Positions 7,563 through 15,442 are shown, numbered from the stretch's first letter. The stretch is DNA of 64,000 nucleotides from Microvirga ossetica (GCF_002741015.1 NZ_CP016616.1:3753501-3817500); one strand, 5' to 3'. Notes: a model not told the origin generated them from the letters alone. Numbers and translations: made by a program.

Positions 7563-8190
7563 GGGGCACCCGATTCAGAGGGCCGCGCAGCGGCGCGTTG
7601 CGGACAAGGGCGGAACTGCGCAGTCCTGCGAGGCCGCAGACGCGGTCCAGGCTTTGCTGCGAAATCTCGATCGAGGCCGCGATGCATGGCTGGCCCTCGA
7701 TCACGGTGGGCAGGCCCAGTGGTTTGACCTTGAAGCCGGCCTGGTGCCAACGGGGCAGCCACCACATCTCGACGACCGCCGTAACCTCCGTAATCCCCTC
7801 CTCGAGTCAGAATTGCTGAATGGCTGCGAGAAGCCGACAATCGGTTCGGCCCATCCGTCTCTCCTTAACGACGAAATAGCGCGTCCACTCGAGAACATGC
7901 TGCGCCTTTGGGAGGCCGCGCGGTGCCATATGGCCGAAAACCTCGCTCAGCATGTGCGGCAGAACGGTCGGGTAGAGCCGCTGCCCGCCGACCACCCGGT
8001 CTCCATCGAGGGCGAGCAGGTAGATCGCATCATCGTTGTCGTAATCATCGATCTCGCGCCCGTCGATCTGGTGTAGATCGCGCCATCCTCGCTCGTTCAC
8101 GAATATTTCGTATCTAAGGCGGAAGTATTCATCCAAGATGTCTTGGTATGAATCTCGATTTGTTCTATCGATAACGTGGATTCTGGTCAT
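7549..8190 (-). pseudogene. luxI-like: LuxI-type acyl-homoserine-lactone synthase with in-frame TGA
   Basis: The N-terminal 127 codons encode MTRIHVIDRTNRDSYQDILD, then conserved synthase motifs: RYEIFVNERGW (invariant Arg, Phe, Trp), DNDDAIYLL, VVGGQRLYPT and LEWTRYFV (Glu/Arg). A TGA at 7807-7809 follows ...AAIQQF. The same frame continues without a shift as LEEGITEVTAVVEMWWLPRW and on to VPHVAA, restoring a normal LuxI length of about 213 residues. One substitution, for example a Cys codon TGC to TGA, explains the break. The shortened product lacks the C-terminal acyl-binding region and is probably inactive. An alternative ATG 24 bp upstream could extend the N-terminus by 8 residues. Confidence 0.85.
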
Positions 8191-8254
8191 CTTGCGCAAT
8201 CCCCAATCTTCCATTGATGGGGCAATCCTCGCGCATCCGGGTGACGGCGGATAT

Positions 8255-8268
8255 TGTAGGAAGTTACA
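8255..8268. promoter_or_regulatory. Possible lux box upstream of luxI
   Basis: TGTA, 6 bases, TACA forms a dyad in the short luxR-luxI gap, 65 bp before the preferred luxI start and 10 bp below the luxR stop. Position and dyad shape fit a LuxR-family operator; the match to any published box is only partial. Confidence 0.4.
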
Positions 8269-8277
8269 GGGTCGGCA

Positions 8278-9033
8278 TCATATGCCGATCAGCTTGTACT
8301 GCAGGGCTCGCGCCACGGCCTGGGTCTTGTTGACGGCGTCGAGCTTCTGGCAGGCGCTCGCGATATGGGCGGTCACCGTCCGCTCGGTGATGCCCAAGAT
8401 CTCGCCTGTATCCGCGGCCGATTTTCCGGCGGCGGCCCAGATTAGGGCTTCGCGCTCCCGTGGGGTCAGGAGGCCGGAGCCGGCATGCAGACTGGGCTTG
8501 AGCAATTCCCGGGCACGCTCGAAGGCATACATGGCCATCAGATGCAGGGCGGGCTTCGTCCGGGATGACAGGTCGAGGTCCACGCCGCTCATGGAGAAGC
8601 ACGCCTCGTAGCCGTTGATGCCGTGAATCGGCAGGCAGAAGCCTTCCTTCATCCTGAAATCCGTCGCCCGCTCCATGATCTCGGCAGCTCTCGGCTCGCC
8701 TGCCCGATCGTAGGGAGCTTCCGACCATTCGAAAGGCTGGGTCGTATTCCTGCAGAGGCGGATGATGGGATCGCTGCGCACATAGTCTTCCCTAGCATAG
8801 ATGTCGAACCAGCCCCTGGGCCATTTCTTCAGCAGAACGACTTGCTCGAACCGTTCCCTGGGGCTCGGCAGGCCAGTAATGATGAAGTTTTCGAACCCGA
8901 AGAGGGAAAACGTTTTGGCGACTGCTTCCACGACCTTACCCGGGCTGTCCAGGTGATCGAGGCTATCGATGAAATCGAAGGCCTCCGTTGCATGGTCGAA
9001 GGTGCTGCCGCTCACGGAAATCTCCACAGTCAA
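8278..9033 (-). CDS. luxR-like: LuxR-family quorum-sensing transcriptional regulator
   Basis: A 251-residue protein with an N-terminal autoinducer-binding domain. The ligand-pocket residues are visible in RGWFDIYAREDYVRSDPI (Trp, Tyr, Asp-Pro). A GerE-type C-terminal helix-turn-helix starts LLTPREREALIWAAAGKSAA and contains TERTVTAHIASACQKL. It is intact and lies directly upstream of luxI in the same direction. The start is uncertain: the first possible codon is TTG with no good ribosome site, and a GTG lies two codons later. With luxI interrupted, it may act as a LuxR solo. Confidence 0.9.
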   Translation of the reverse strand: MTVEISVSGSTFDHATEAFDFIDSLDHLDSPGKVVEAVAKTFSLFGFENFIITGLPSPRERFEQVVLLKKWPRGWFDIYAREDYVRSDPIIRLCRNTTQPFEWSEAPYDRAGEPRAAEIMERATDFRMKEGFCLPIHGINGYEACFSMSGVDLDLSSRTKPALHLMAMYAFERARELLKPSLHAGSGLLTPREREALIWAAAGKSAADTGEILGITERTVTAHIASACQKLDAVNKTQAVARALQYKLIGI

Positions 9034-9123
9034 TACAACTTTTAGTTAAATATTATAGATATACTACCAAAAGTTTTAGAAATGGCCTAGATAGGAAAAG
9101 GCAGAGCAAAGCAGGAGCGGCGG

Positions 9124-9510
9124 TTGCAAAAGAAGTCTCCCAACCAGGTCGACAGGCATATCGGCAGCCGCGTCAGGGCGCGGCGGCTCATGCTTGGAAT
9201 GAGCCAGGAAAAACTCGCGGACGCCTTGGGGCTTACCTTCCAGCAAGTTCAGAAATACGAGAAAGGCGTGAACCGCATCGGCGCCAGCCGCCTGCTTCAC
9301 ATCGCCGGGATCCTGGATGTCAGCATCGAGTTCTTCTTCGAAGGGCTCCCCGGGCTGCGTGCGGGAGGGTTCTCCGATGACAGCCTCGTGGCGGAATTTC
9401 TGACGCGATCGGAAAGCGACCGCCTTGTCCGCGGGTTCCTGAAGCTGAAGGACGACGAAGCCCGCAGGAAGGTCGCCGACCTGGTCGATTGGCTCGCTTC
9501 GGTGAGCTAG
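9124..9510 (+). CDS. XRE-family helix-turn-helix regulator
   Basis: A 128-residue Cro/C1-type repressor. Residues about 11-65 form the HTH (IGSRVRARRLMLGMSQEKLA then ALGLTFQQVQKYEKGVNRIG), followed by a short helical C-terminus (RSESDRLVRGFLKLKD). This compact type is highly repeated in Rhizobiales genomes. The start is TTG at 9124, well placed behind AGGAG; there is no ATG before the HTH. It is divergent from luxR across a 90-bp AT-rich gap, so it could regulate luxR or itself; that is inference from position only. Confidence 0.88.
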   Translation: MQKKSPNQVDRHIGSRVRARRLMLGMSQEKLADALGLTFQQVQKYEKGVNRIGASRLLHIAGILDVSIEFFFEGLPGLRAGGFSDDSLVAEFLTRSESDRLVRGFLKLKDDEARRKVADLVDWLASVS

Positions 9511-9565
9511 AGGGGGAGGCGGCGAACCGTGTCCGGTGCTAAAGCATTGGGCCCTGGGAAGGTTC

Positions 9566-9591
9566 GGAACCTGCCGCGCTTCTAAATGGTT
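9566..9591 (+). promoter_or_regulatory. EcfG-type promoter for the DUF883-like operon
   Basis: GGAAC, 17 bases, GGTT; one mismatch in the -10 against CGTT. It ends 28 bp before the first gene of the four-gene stress operon. Confidence 0.5.
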
Positions 9592-9619
9592 AGACACTCA
9601 CGATTAAGAGAGGTCTACC

Positions 9620-10147
9620 ATGGGCGTGGGACAGCAGAACACCAACAGCCAACAGGACAATGGCAACGAGGATTGGGATGCGCTGAAAGGCGATGTCGGC
9701 GACATTGCCGGCGCCGCAGTGGAGCGCAGCCGCTATTTCATCGATTCGGCGCGTGAGCAGGCAACCGATTATGCCGACCGCCGCAAGGACGATGTCGCGG
9801 CATCGGTCGCGGACTTCGCGAATTCCCTGCGCGAGTCCACGCGGTCCTTCGACGAGCGCCCCAACATCCGCGCCGTCGTCGACAGCGCCGCCGAAGGCCT
9901 AGAGCAGCTGGCGGAATCGATCCGCGAGCGCACCTTCGCCGATTTCTTCAACGAATTCGAGGATGTCGTGCGCCGTCGCCCGGCAACCGTGGCCGCCGTA
10001 TCGGTCGCCGTCGGATTCCTCGCCGCCCGCTTCATCAAGAGCACGGCGGAAGATCTCCGCTACGATGACGCTGGTCACGCCGCGGCTCGCGGCGCACGGG
10101 CCCCTGTCCGCCAGGCGCAGCGCCCGCGCACACAGACCGGCGCCTAG
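9620..10147 (+). CDS. DUF883/YqjD-like membrane-anchored stress protein
   Basis: A 175-residue acidic, helical protein with a C-terminal hydrophobic anchor (RRRPATVAAVSVAVGFLAAR, about residues 117-136) and an Arg-rich tail. Its plan resembles YqjD/ElaB (DUF883) proteins, tail-anchored and linked to stationary-phase ribosome or membrane association; the match is by architecture, not by clear motif. First gene of a four-gene operon behind an EcfG-type promoter. The ATG has AGAGAGG upstream. Its stop codon overlaps the GTG that precedes the next start. Confidence 0.75.
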   Translation: MGVGQQNTNSQQDNGNEDWDALKGDVGDIAGAAVERSRYFIDSAREQATDYADRRKDDVAASVADFANSLRESTRSFDERPNIRAVVDSAAEGLEQLAESIRERTFADFFNEFEDVVRRRPATVAAVSVAVGFLAARFIKSTAEDLRYDDAGHAAARGARAPVRQAQRPRTQTGA

Positions 10148-10158
10148 TGGGGACCGCC

Positions 10159-10548
10159 ATGCAGGGCAACAACCAAACCATCCAAGGTCTCGTCGGCGAG
10201 GCGCTGCGGGAATCGACCGATCTCGCGCAGAAGGAACTCACTCTCTTCCGTACGGAGATTTCCCAGAACATCCGTACTCTCTTCCTGGGCCTCGCCATGG
10301 TGGTCGTGGCGGCAATCTTCGCCATCGCTGCCTTGATGCTGCTGACCGAGTCGCTTGTCGAATGGCTGGCGACGGTCGTCAATTCCGAGGCCCTGGCCGC
10401 GCTCATCGTCGGTGGCGTCATGGCTCTGATCGCCATCGGACTCGGGCTATGGGGCCGCAGCACCATGACATCGTCCTCGCTTGCGCCGGAGAGAACGATG
10501 CGCTCGCTCAAGCGTGATGCGGAAGTTCTGTCGGAAAGAGGTGCATGA
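10159..10548 (+). CDS. Holin-X / DUF1469-like phage-holin-family membrane protein
   Basis: A 129-residue protein with an amphipathic N-terminus (GLVGEALRESTDLAQKELTL) and two strong membrane helices (about 42-66 and 77-99). This is the Actinobacterial Holin-X/DUF1469 plan, common in alphaproteobacterial stress operons and unrelated to actual phages. GGGGA six bases upstream selects ATG 10159 over the GTG at 10147. It ends in an ATGATGA overlap with the next gene, so the two are translationally coupled. Confidence 0.78.
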   Translation: MQGNNQTIQGLVGEALRESTDLAQKELTLFRTEISQNIRTLFLGLAMVVVAAIFAIAALMLLTESLVEWLATVVNSEALAALIVGGVMALIAIGLGLWGRSTMTSSSLAPERTMRSLKRDAEVLSERGA

Positions 10549-10961
10549 TGACGCAGAGCTTGCACGATCTGGAGCAGGACATCGCGCGCAGCCGCGCCCA
10601 GCTCGACCGGACCATCGATCGTCTGCAGGACAAGATGTCCGTCTCGGGTGTCGTCGACGACATGCTCGGCACTGCGCGCACCAGTCAATATGGGCCGCTC
10701 TATGACCGGGTTCTGGAAACGGTCAAACGCAATCCGGTTCCCGTGATGCTGATCGCGTTGGGCATTGGCCTTCTCGCCCACCGGCTCAGCCGACCGCCAT
10801 CCAGATCCCATAAACGGCTGATCGCCGCCGATGAGGATCTCATCACCGAGGAGCACCTCTTGATGGAGATGGAAGACTCGCGACTTTACGGCTCGCAGGC
10901 CGATCCGCTGCAGCGCTCCGACGAGCTTTTCGAGAGTCCCAGCACGACACCCCGCTTTTAG
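10548..10961 (+). CDS. DUF3618 domain protein
   Basis: A 137-residue protein beginning MTQSLHDLEQDIARSRAQLD, the DUF3618 signature in which a helical segment (DRTIDRLQDKM) precedes a membrane helix (NPVPVMLIALGIGLLAHRL, about 65-83). The rest is a charged cytoplasmic tail. Two consecutive ATGs occur; the second is better spaced from AGAGG. Usually found beside holin-X and DUF883-like genes, as here. Function is unknown. Confidence 0.82.
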   Translation: MTQSLHDLEQDIARSRAQLDRTIDRLQDKMSVSGVVDDMLGTARTSQYGPLYDRVLETVKRNPVPVMLIALGIGLLAHRLSRPPSRSHKRLIAADEDLITEEHLLMEMEDSRLYGSQADPLQRSDELFESPSTTPRF

Positions 10962-10991
10962 CGATTTCAGTGAATTGAACAGGAGCTTTCC

Positions 10992-11681
10992 ATGGTGAAT
11001 AACAAGAACGAGACCGGCCGTTCGGCCAATGACAAGCAGAGTGGAACGGAGACAGGTACCGCGGGCAAAGTATCCGCAGGAACGTCCGTCGGGAATATCG
11101 GCGAGGCCCCGATGCCGCATGCGCACGATCAGAAATCCGCGCAAGCAGGGAGCAGCCAGGGTCAGCAGAAAGGCCAGTCCTCGCAGAATGCGCAACGTCA
11201 GGACGACTCCCTGACCGGCAAGGCTCAGCAGGCTGCCGAGCAGGTGCGCGACCGGGCCGAGGATGTCTATGAAGGCGCGTCGGAATGGGCACAGGACACT
11301 TATGGGCGTGCGTCCGAGTGGGCCTCCGATGCCTATCAGAACCAGCGCCGTCGTGCGGCTCATGTGGGCAACCGCTCTGCAAGCGCGTTCGGCCATGCCC
11401 GCGGAGGCGTTCAGAGCTACGTGTCCGAGAATCCGATGGTCGTGGGTCTCGTCGGCCTGGCAGCCGGCCTGCTCCTGGGCGCCTTGCTGCCGCGCACCCG
11501 ACGCGAGAACGAGATGTTCGGCGAATGGGCGGATGAGGTTCGCAATCAGGGAGTGCGCTACGCCCGCGAAGCCGCCGATCGCGGCCGTGAATATGTCGAA
11601 GAGGCGTTCAACGGCGACGATGCACGCTTCAGCCGGCATGACAGCGAGTTCGGCGGCCAGAAAGATGCGAACCGGCACTGA
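10992..11681 (+). CDS. Glycine-zipper membrane-anchored stress protein
   Basis: A 229-residue protein. The first 75 residues are low-complexity and Gln/Ser/Gly-rich. A helical repeat region follows with recurring A/W/Y spacing (EGASEWAQDTYGRASEWASD), as in DUF883/LEA-like proteins. Next come a glycine-zipper membrane helix (MVVGLVGLAAGLLLGALLP, about 149-167) and an amphipathic C-terminus. Last gene of the EcfG-type operon, 30 bp after DUF3618, with AGGAG upstream and a strong terminator behind it. A membrane-protective role is inference. Confidence 0.75.
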   Translation: MVNNKNETGRSANDKQSGTETGTAGKVSAGTSVGNIGEAPMPHAHDQKSAQAGSSQGQQKGQSSQNAQRQDDSLTGKAQQAAEQVRDRAEDVYEGASEWAQDTYGRASEWASDAYQNQRRRAAHVGNRSASAFGHARGGVQSYVSENPMVVGLVGLAAGLLLGALLPRTRRENEMFGEWADEVRNQGVRYAREAADRGREYVEEAFNGDDARFSRHDSEFGGQKDANRH

Positions 11682-11704
11682 TCCCCGAGGTCAGCCAAAT
11701 AGAA

Positions 11705-11736
11705 AGAGCGCCGGTGAAAGCCGGCGCTCTTTTTTC
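11705..11736 (+). terminator. Terminator of the stress operon
   Basis: Perfect 10-bp stem AGAGCGCCGG / CCGGCGCTCT, loop TGAAAG, then six T. Confidence 0.9.
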
Positions 11737-11741
11737 ATGAA

Positions 11742-12103
11742 GCCAATATCGGCAACAGTAAAAACAACAACGGCCACGGCGAAAATGATGCGCGTACATC
11801 CGGCGTCATCAGATCTGCAACGTGACCGCTTCTGGTGGTCAATCATGTGGACAATCATGCCACCAGGTTGATCATGAGATAGGAATGGGGCGGGCCGGTT
11901 TCAAGCGGCGGCGCTCTATCGGCGGCGTTTCTCAGCCCGCATGGCGTTAACCCTGAATTCTCAAACTTCCGATGTGCCGAGCCAATTTCAGGAACTCTGG
12001 GGCCATGAACCGGTTGCTTCCATGCTGGGACAAAGTTCCCGCTCTCCAAAAGGCTTTTCGGCTCGGGAAGTTGGCCTACTGGGCCAGCGAGTAGGGGTTT
12101 GGC
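11742..12103. other. Gene-free leader region before the receiver gene
   Basis: No convincing gene here. It holds a CTGGTGG/CCACCAG inverted repeat (11832-11866) whose loop includes two similar CAATCATG words, and the EcfG-like motif listed separately. A 74-codon frame starting at 11941 has no family character and overlaps the next gene. Confidence 0.5.
11991..12015 (+). promoter_or_regulatory. EcfG-like promoter upstream of the receiver-uvsE pair
   Basis: GGAAC, 16 bases, GGTT (one mismatch). It lies 88 bp before the receiver gene, implying a leader of about 80 nt. Confidence 0.4.
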
Positions 12104-12457
12104 GTGCGCATTCTGATCCTGGAAGACGATCCGATGATCGCTTTGGATTTGCAGGCGATCCTTGAGGCCGAGGGGCACGAGGTTCCCGATGCGCTGAGTT
12201 CTCTGTCCGAAGCCTATCGGCATCTCGATGACGGTTTCGATTGCGCCTTGCTCGACATCGATGTGGTCGGCGGCAAGAGCTTCGGCGTGGCCGAGGCGCT
12301 CATCGAACGGCAGATCCCGTTCGTTTTCGTGTCGGCCTCCAAGCGGTCCGATCTGCCCCGGCCGCTCCAGCAGGCCGCCTTCATCGCAAAGCCATACGAT
12401 GAGCAGGCACTTCTTGATTCCGTCGGAGACATCGCAGGCAATCGATTGCTGTGCTAG
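12104..12457 (+). CDS. Receiver-only response regulator
   Basis: A 117-residue single-domain CheY-like receiver with no output domain. It shows MRILILEDDPMIALDLQ (acidic pair Asp9/Asp10 after Glu8), the phospho-acceptor Asp in CALLDIDVVGG, the Ser in FVFVSAS and the Lys in FIAKPYD. Such proteins act by protein contact or as phosphate sinks. The start is GTG with AGGGG upstream. It lies 44 bp before uvsE in the same direction and probably forms an operon with it. The cognate kinase is unknown. Confidence 0.88.
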   Translation: MRILILEDDPMIALDLQAILEAEGHEVPDALSSLSEAYRHLDDGFDCALLDIDVVGGKSFGVAEALIERQIPFVFVSASKRSDLPRPLQQAAFIAKPYDEQALLDSVGDIAGNRLLC

Positions 12458-12501
12458 AGCATCGGGCAGAATCTCGTTGCCCCGCAAACAACATCCTCAT
12501 C

Positions 12502-13536
12502 ATGCAAGACTCGCGATTCGGCTTCTGCTGCAAATATATTCCCGAAGACGGCTCCGCTCAGACCGCGCGGGAGATGAACACGAGCACGGTGACGATGACC
12601 TATCTCGGCCGTCTGGAACCAAGCGCCGCCTACGACAAACTCGCATCCGTCGTCGCGCATAACCTGGAAGCGTTCCGGCTCCAGATCGCGCATGTAGCGA
12701 CCCGGCCGAAGCGCGAGCGCCTGCACCGCCTTTCCAGCGATCTGCTCCCCGGCTACACGCATCCGGGCTGCCACGACTATTACCGCGATCCCGATCTGCG
12801 CCGGCTCATCGAGACGAAGCTTTCTGCCCTGGGACAGATCGCCCGTGACGGGGATGTCCGCCTCAGTATGCATCCGAGCCAGTTCTGCGTGATCGCCTCG
12901 GCCAATCCCGCAGCCGCGGCGAACGGTCGTGCGGAATTCGAGTATCACGCCGAGATTATGGCTCTCATGGGATTCGGCGGAGGCTGGCATCCGCATGGCG
13001 CGCACGTCAACATTCATGGCGGCGCGAAGGCTGTCGGAGCGGAGGGCATCCGTAGCGGGCTCAAGCATCTGTCCCAGACGGCCCGAAACCTGATCACGGT
13101 CGAGAATGACGAGGTCAGCTTCGGTCTCGACGACCTTCTGCCCCTTGCCGACGAGGTGCCGCTCGTTCTCGACCTTCACCATCACTGGATCATGAGCAAG
13201 GGCGAATATATCGAGCCTGACGATCCACGGATCGGACGCATCGTCGCTTCCTGGCGCGGCGTGCGGCCTGTGAGCCATGTCAGCGTCTCCCGGGAGGATC
13301 TCCTGCCGGATCAGGACATCGCGGCGCTTCCCGATTTCGAGGTGCTGGTGGCGGCAGGGATCAAGCCGAAGGATCTGCGCGCCCATTCGGACCTCATGTG
13401 GAACGAGGCGGTCAACGACCTGGTGTTGCGCCATCTGTCCTGGTCCGATTTCGAGATCGAGGCCAAGCTCAAGAACATCGCCACCGAGGGATTGGTGCGC
13501 CATGTCGAAAAACGACTAGCGCCGGCAGGCATATGA
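12502..13536 (+). CDS. uvsE: UV damage endonuclease UvsE/UVDE
   Basis: A 344-residue TIM-barrel nuclease that nicks 5' to UV photoproducts and some other lesions, starting alternative excision repair. Family motifs: N-terminal RFGFCCKYIP, HPGCHDYYRDP, RLSMHPSQFCV, HGAHVNIHGG, TVENDEVSFG, VPLVLDLHHHW and AHSDLMWN, which supply the metal-ligand His, Glu and Asp residues. The family N-terminus fixes the start at ATG 12502 (MQDSRFGFCC), discarding 17 upstream codons. It follows a receiver gene behind an EcfG-like motif, so stress induction is likely. Confidence 0.95.
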   Translation: MQDSRFGFCCKYIPEDGSAQTAREMNTSTVTMTYLGRLEPSAAYDKLASVVAHNLEAFRLQIAHVATRPKRERLHRLSSDLLPGYTHPGCHDYYRDPDLRRLIETKLSALGQIARDGDVRLSMHPSQFCVIASANPAAAANGRAEFEYHAEIMALMGFGGGWHPHGAHVNIHGGAKAVGAEGIRSGLKHLSQTARNLITVENDEVSFGLDDLLPLADEVPLVLDLHHHWIMSKGEYIEPDDPRIGRIVASWRGVRPVSHVSVSREDLLPDQDIAALPDFEVLVAAGIKPKDLRAHSDLMWNEAVNDLVLRHLSWSDFEIEAKLKNIATEGLVRHVEKRLAPAGI

Positions 13537-13566
13537 AATAGCATTGCAAATGACTCGTTTTTCCTT

Positions 13567-13591
13567 GGAACCGAACCGATTTGGTGGCGTT
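13567..13591 (+). promoter_or_regulatory. EcfG-type promoter for the second receiver gene
   Basis: GGAAC, 16 bases, CGTT: a full consensus match, ending 33 bp before the start codon of the receiver gene. Confidence 0.65.
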
Positions 13592-13624
13592 GTCGGACAT
13601 TGTTCAGTGAGCCAAAGACAGTTG

Positions 13625-14074
13625 ATGTCCGACCCTTCCACGATCCTCCTCGTCGAAGACGAGCCCCTGATCCGCCTGTTCATCTCAGATCTTCTCGAAG
13701 ACGTCGGCTTCAAGGTCGTCGAGGCAGCCAACGCGGCCGAGGCCCTGGTTCTGCTGGAGGCGGGATTGCAGGTTGAGGTTCTCCTGACGGATGTGGACAT
13801 GCCCCTCGGGTGCAGTGGCTTCGAGCTTGCCCACCGCGTGCATCGGACCTGGCCGGCGACCGAGATCCTGATCATGTCGGGTCGGCAATGGCCGTCTCAG
13901 GGCGATCTGCCTCCCGGCGCGGCCTTTCTGGCCAAGCCCTGCCCGAATGAGTCGATCGTGTCACATGTCCAGTCGGCGGTAGAACGGACGAAGCGAGCTT
14001 GGCATGTTGCCAAAAACCCACGGCCATCGGTCGAACAGCCTGCCAAGGTTCTGCCCTTCCCGAAAACCGCCTAA
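13625..14074 (+). CDS. Receiver-only response regulator (stress-linked)
   Basis: A 149-residue CheY-like receiver: MSDPSTILLVEDEPLIRLFI (Glu-Asp pair), phospho-Asp in VLLTDVDMPLG, Ser in ILIMSGRQ and Lys in AFLAKPC. The 35-residue C-terminal extension has no visible domain. An earlier in-frame ATG (13544) would place the start upstream of the promoter motif and is rejected. With a perfect EcfG-type promoter it is likely part of the general stress response. No kinase adjoins it. Confidence 0.88.
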   Translation: MSDPSTILLVEDEPLIRLFISDLLEDVGFKVVEAANAAEALVLLEAGLQVEVLLTDVDMPLGCSGFELAHRVHRTWPATEILIMSGRQWPSQGDLPPGAAFLAKPCPNESIVSHVQSAVERTKRAWHVAKNPRPSVEQPAKVLPFPKTA

Positions 14075-14259
14075 ATTCCTGAAGTCCGGCTTGCTGACGG
14101 CGTTGCACGGACATAAGCTCTGCCGGAATTGACCTTCTGTCAGGGGGCCGGGTACCGGTAAGTCTCTCCGGGATGCCCGACCGACGATCGGTCAATGAGC
14201 TTTCGGGCCCGGCTACAGGGCTGTCGATAAGCTTTCCCATACGATTCCCGGAGGAATAC

Positions 14260-14583
14260 ATGCCGACCAAGACTACAGACGGAAAAGCCGGTGCGAAGAA
14301 GGCTGCAGACAAGCCTGCCGCTAAGAAGGCTGCCGGCTCCAAGCCCAATGCTCTTCAGAAGCCTTTGCAGCCGTCCAAGGAACTGGCCGCCATCGTAGGC
14401 TCTGATCCGCTGCCGCGTGGCGAGGTCGTGAGCAAGATCTGGGATTACATCAAGAAGAACAACCTTCAGAATCCCGAGAACAAGCGCGAGATCATCGCCG
14501 ACGACAAGCTGAAGCCAATTTTCGGCAAGCCGAAGGTGACGATGTTCGAGATGAACAAGCATCTCGCGCAGCACCTCAAATAA
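14260..14583 (+). CDS. SWIB/MDM2 domain protein
   Basis: A 107-residue protein. The first 40 residues are a Lys/Ala-rich, histone-tail-like region (AGAKKAADKPAAKKAAGSKP). The rest is a SWIB/MDM2 domain: LQKPLQPSKELAAIVG, EVVSKIWDYIKKNNLQ, IIADDKLKPIFG and VTMFEMNKHLAQHLK. In eukaryotes and Chlamydia such domains occur in chromatin or topoisomerase proteins; in Rhizobiales stand-alone copies with basic tails are probably nucleoid-associated. GGAGG six bases before ATG 14260 fixes the start. Confidence 0.93.
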   Translation: MPTKTTDGKAGAKKAADKPAAKKAAGSKPNALQKPLQPSKELAAIVGSDPLPRGEVVSKIWDYIKKNNLQNPENKREIIADDKLKPIFGKPKVTMFEMNKHLAQHLK

Positions 14584-14592
14584 GATCGCTTA

Positions 14593-14702
14593 GCGCATCG
14601 TGCGGAAAGTGGATCCGGTTTTCCGCGAAAAACGATGCGCCAACTAAGAAGGAGCATCGGATTGGATCCCAAAAGTTGAATCCACTTTTGGGTCCGATGC
14701 TC
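14593..14702 (+). repeat. Bipartite intergenic palindrome, copy 1 (modules A and B)
   Basis: Module A (14593-14640) is a hairpin bounded by GCGCATCGT / ACGATGCGC. Module B (14652-14702) is a hairpin bounded by GAGCATCGGA / TCCGATGCTC with a CCAAAAGT/ACTTTTGG core. Both also occur at 28669-28781 in reverse orientation; module B alone occurs at 17812-17861. A dispersed REP-like element. Confidence 0.85.
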
Positions 14703-14714
14703 TGGCTGATTTCA

Positions 14715-15329
14715 TCAAGAATCCTGCCGCCACTTCGTGAGCGGCAGGATATCCGGCCTCTGACCCGGGGCCTTCTCCCACGGATCCACCGCCCATTCCG
14801 CCCCTGTCCGTTTCTCGGCGATCACAGCGGTGAAATGCGGATAGCGTCCATCGAGGAAGAAGCCGCGCGATTCCGGGTATTCCACCACATGATGGGTCAG
14901 AAGCCCCTGGTCCTGCAGGACCAGAAGCAGGCTCGTCGTGTTCGCGGTCTCGTCCAGGCAATCCATCTGCCCGTAGACGCCAGACATCTGGGGCGGTGAG
15001 CCGGGTCTGTCCGGCTTTCCCCCGAAGGACGCCGCCAGATAGGCCGTATAGGACCGGACCACATCGCCAAGGGCACGGCGTTCCGCGTCAGGCGACCCCT
15101 GTCCCGTCCGCAGGATGGTCCTAGCCTGGCTCAGCCATGTCCCGTCGACGGAAATCTGCATCCGGCGCACGCAGCCATAGCCGTGACAGGCGATGATCCG
15201 GCCCCCCGCGGGCCCGACATAGCCCTGCTGGTTGAACCAGCTTTCCGCCGGCAGGGAGCTGGCCGCTGCCGGCGCCGTCATGAACAGGAATGGCAGGGCT
15301 GTCAAAATGAGAAGTGGCGTCGATCTCAT
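14715..15329 (-). CDS. Secreted hypothetical protein
   Basis: A 204-residue protein with a Sec-type signal peptide (MRSTPLLILTALPFLFMTAP, cleavage near AAASS-LPAE). The mature part contains CHGYGCVRRMQIS, conserved YGQMDCLDETANTTSLLLVL and HFTAVIAEKRTGAEWAVDPW. The Cys and Asp/Glu pattern and the VDPW ending resemble a conserved Rhizobiales periplasmic family, but no function is known. The start is taken at the signal peptide, discarding 21 upstream residues. It is divergent from the aminotransferase gene. Confidence 0.78.
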   Translation of the reverse strand: MRSTPLLILTALPFLFMTAPAAASSLPAESWFNQQGYVGPAGGRIIACHGYGCVRRMQISVDGTWLSQARTILRTGQGSPDAERRALGDVVRSYTAYLAASFGGKPDRPGSPPQMSGVYGQMDCLDETANTTSLLLVLQDQGLLTHHVVEYPESRGFFLDGRYPHFTAVIAEKRTGAEWAVDPWEKAPGQRPDILPLTKWRQDS

Positions 15330-15442
15330 GATGGCGATACCTATCCTCGAAAGGCTGCAGGTGCCCTCGGGGATATAGGTCGAGCGGTTCATCTGCCCAT
15401 AGGTTAAGCTTGGTGGAATCGCGTTACGCCTTTGGAGTTGGC

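Noticed and set aside
7807..7809. TGA in luxI as a selenocysteine codon
   Set aside because: LuxI enzymes have no selenoprotein forms, no SECIS-like hairpin is evident just after the codon, and no selenocysteine genes are in view.
10147..10548. Holin-like gene as evidence for a prophage
   Set aside because: The holin-X family is widespread in stress operons and no other phage genes are near.
11941..12165. 74-codon plus-strand frame before the receiver gene
   Set aside because: Overlaps the receiver in another frame, has no ribosome site and contains the promoter motif.
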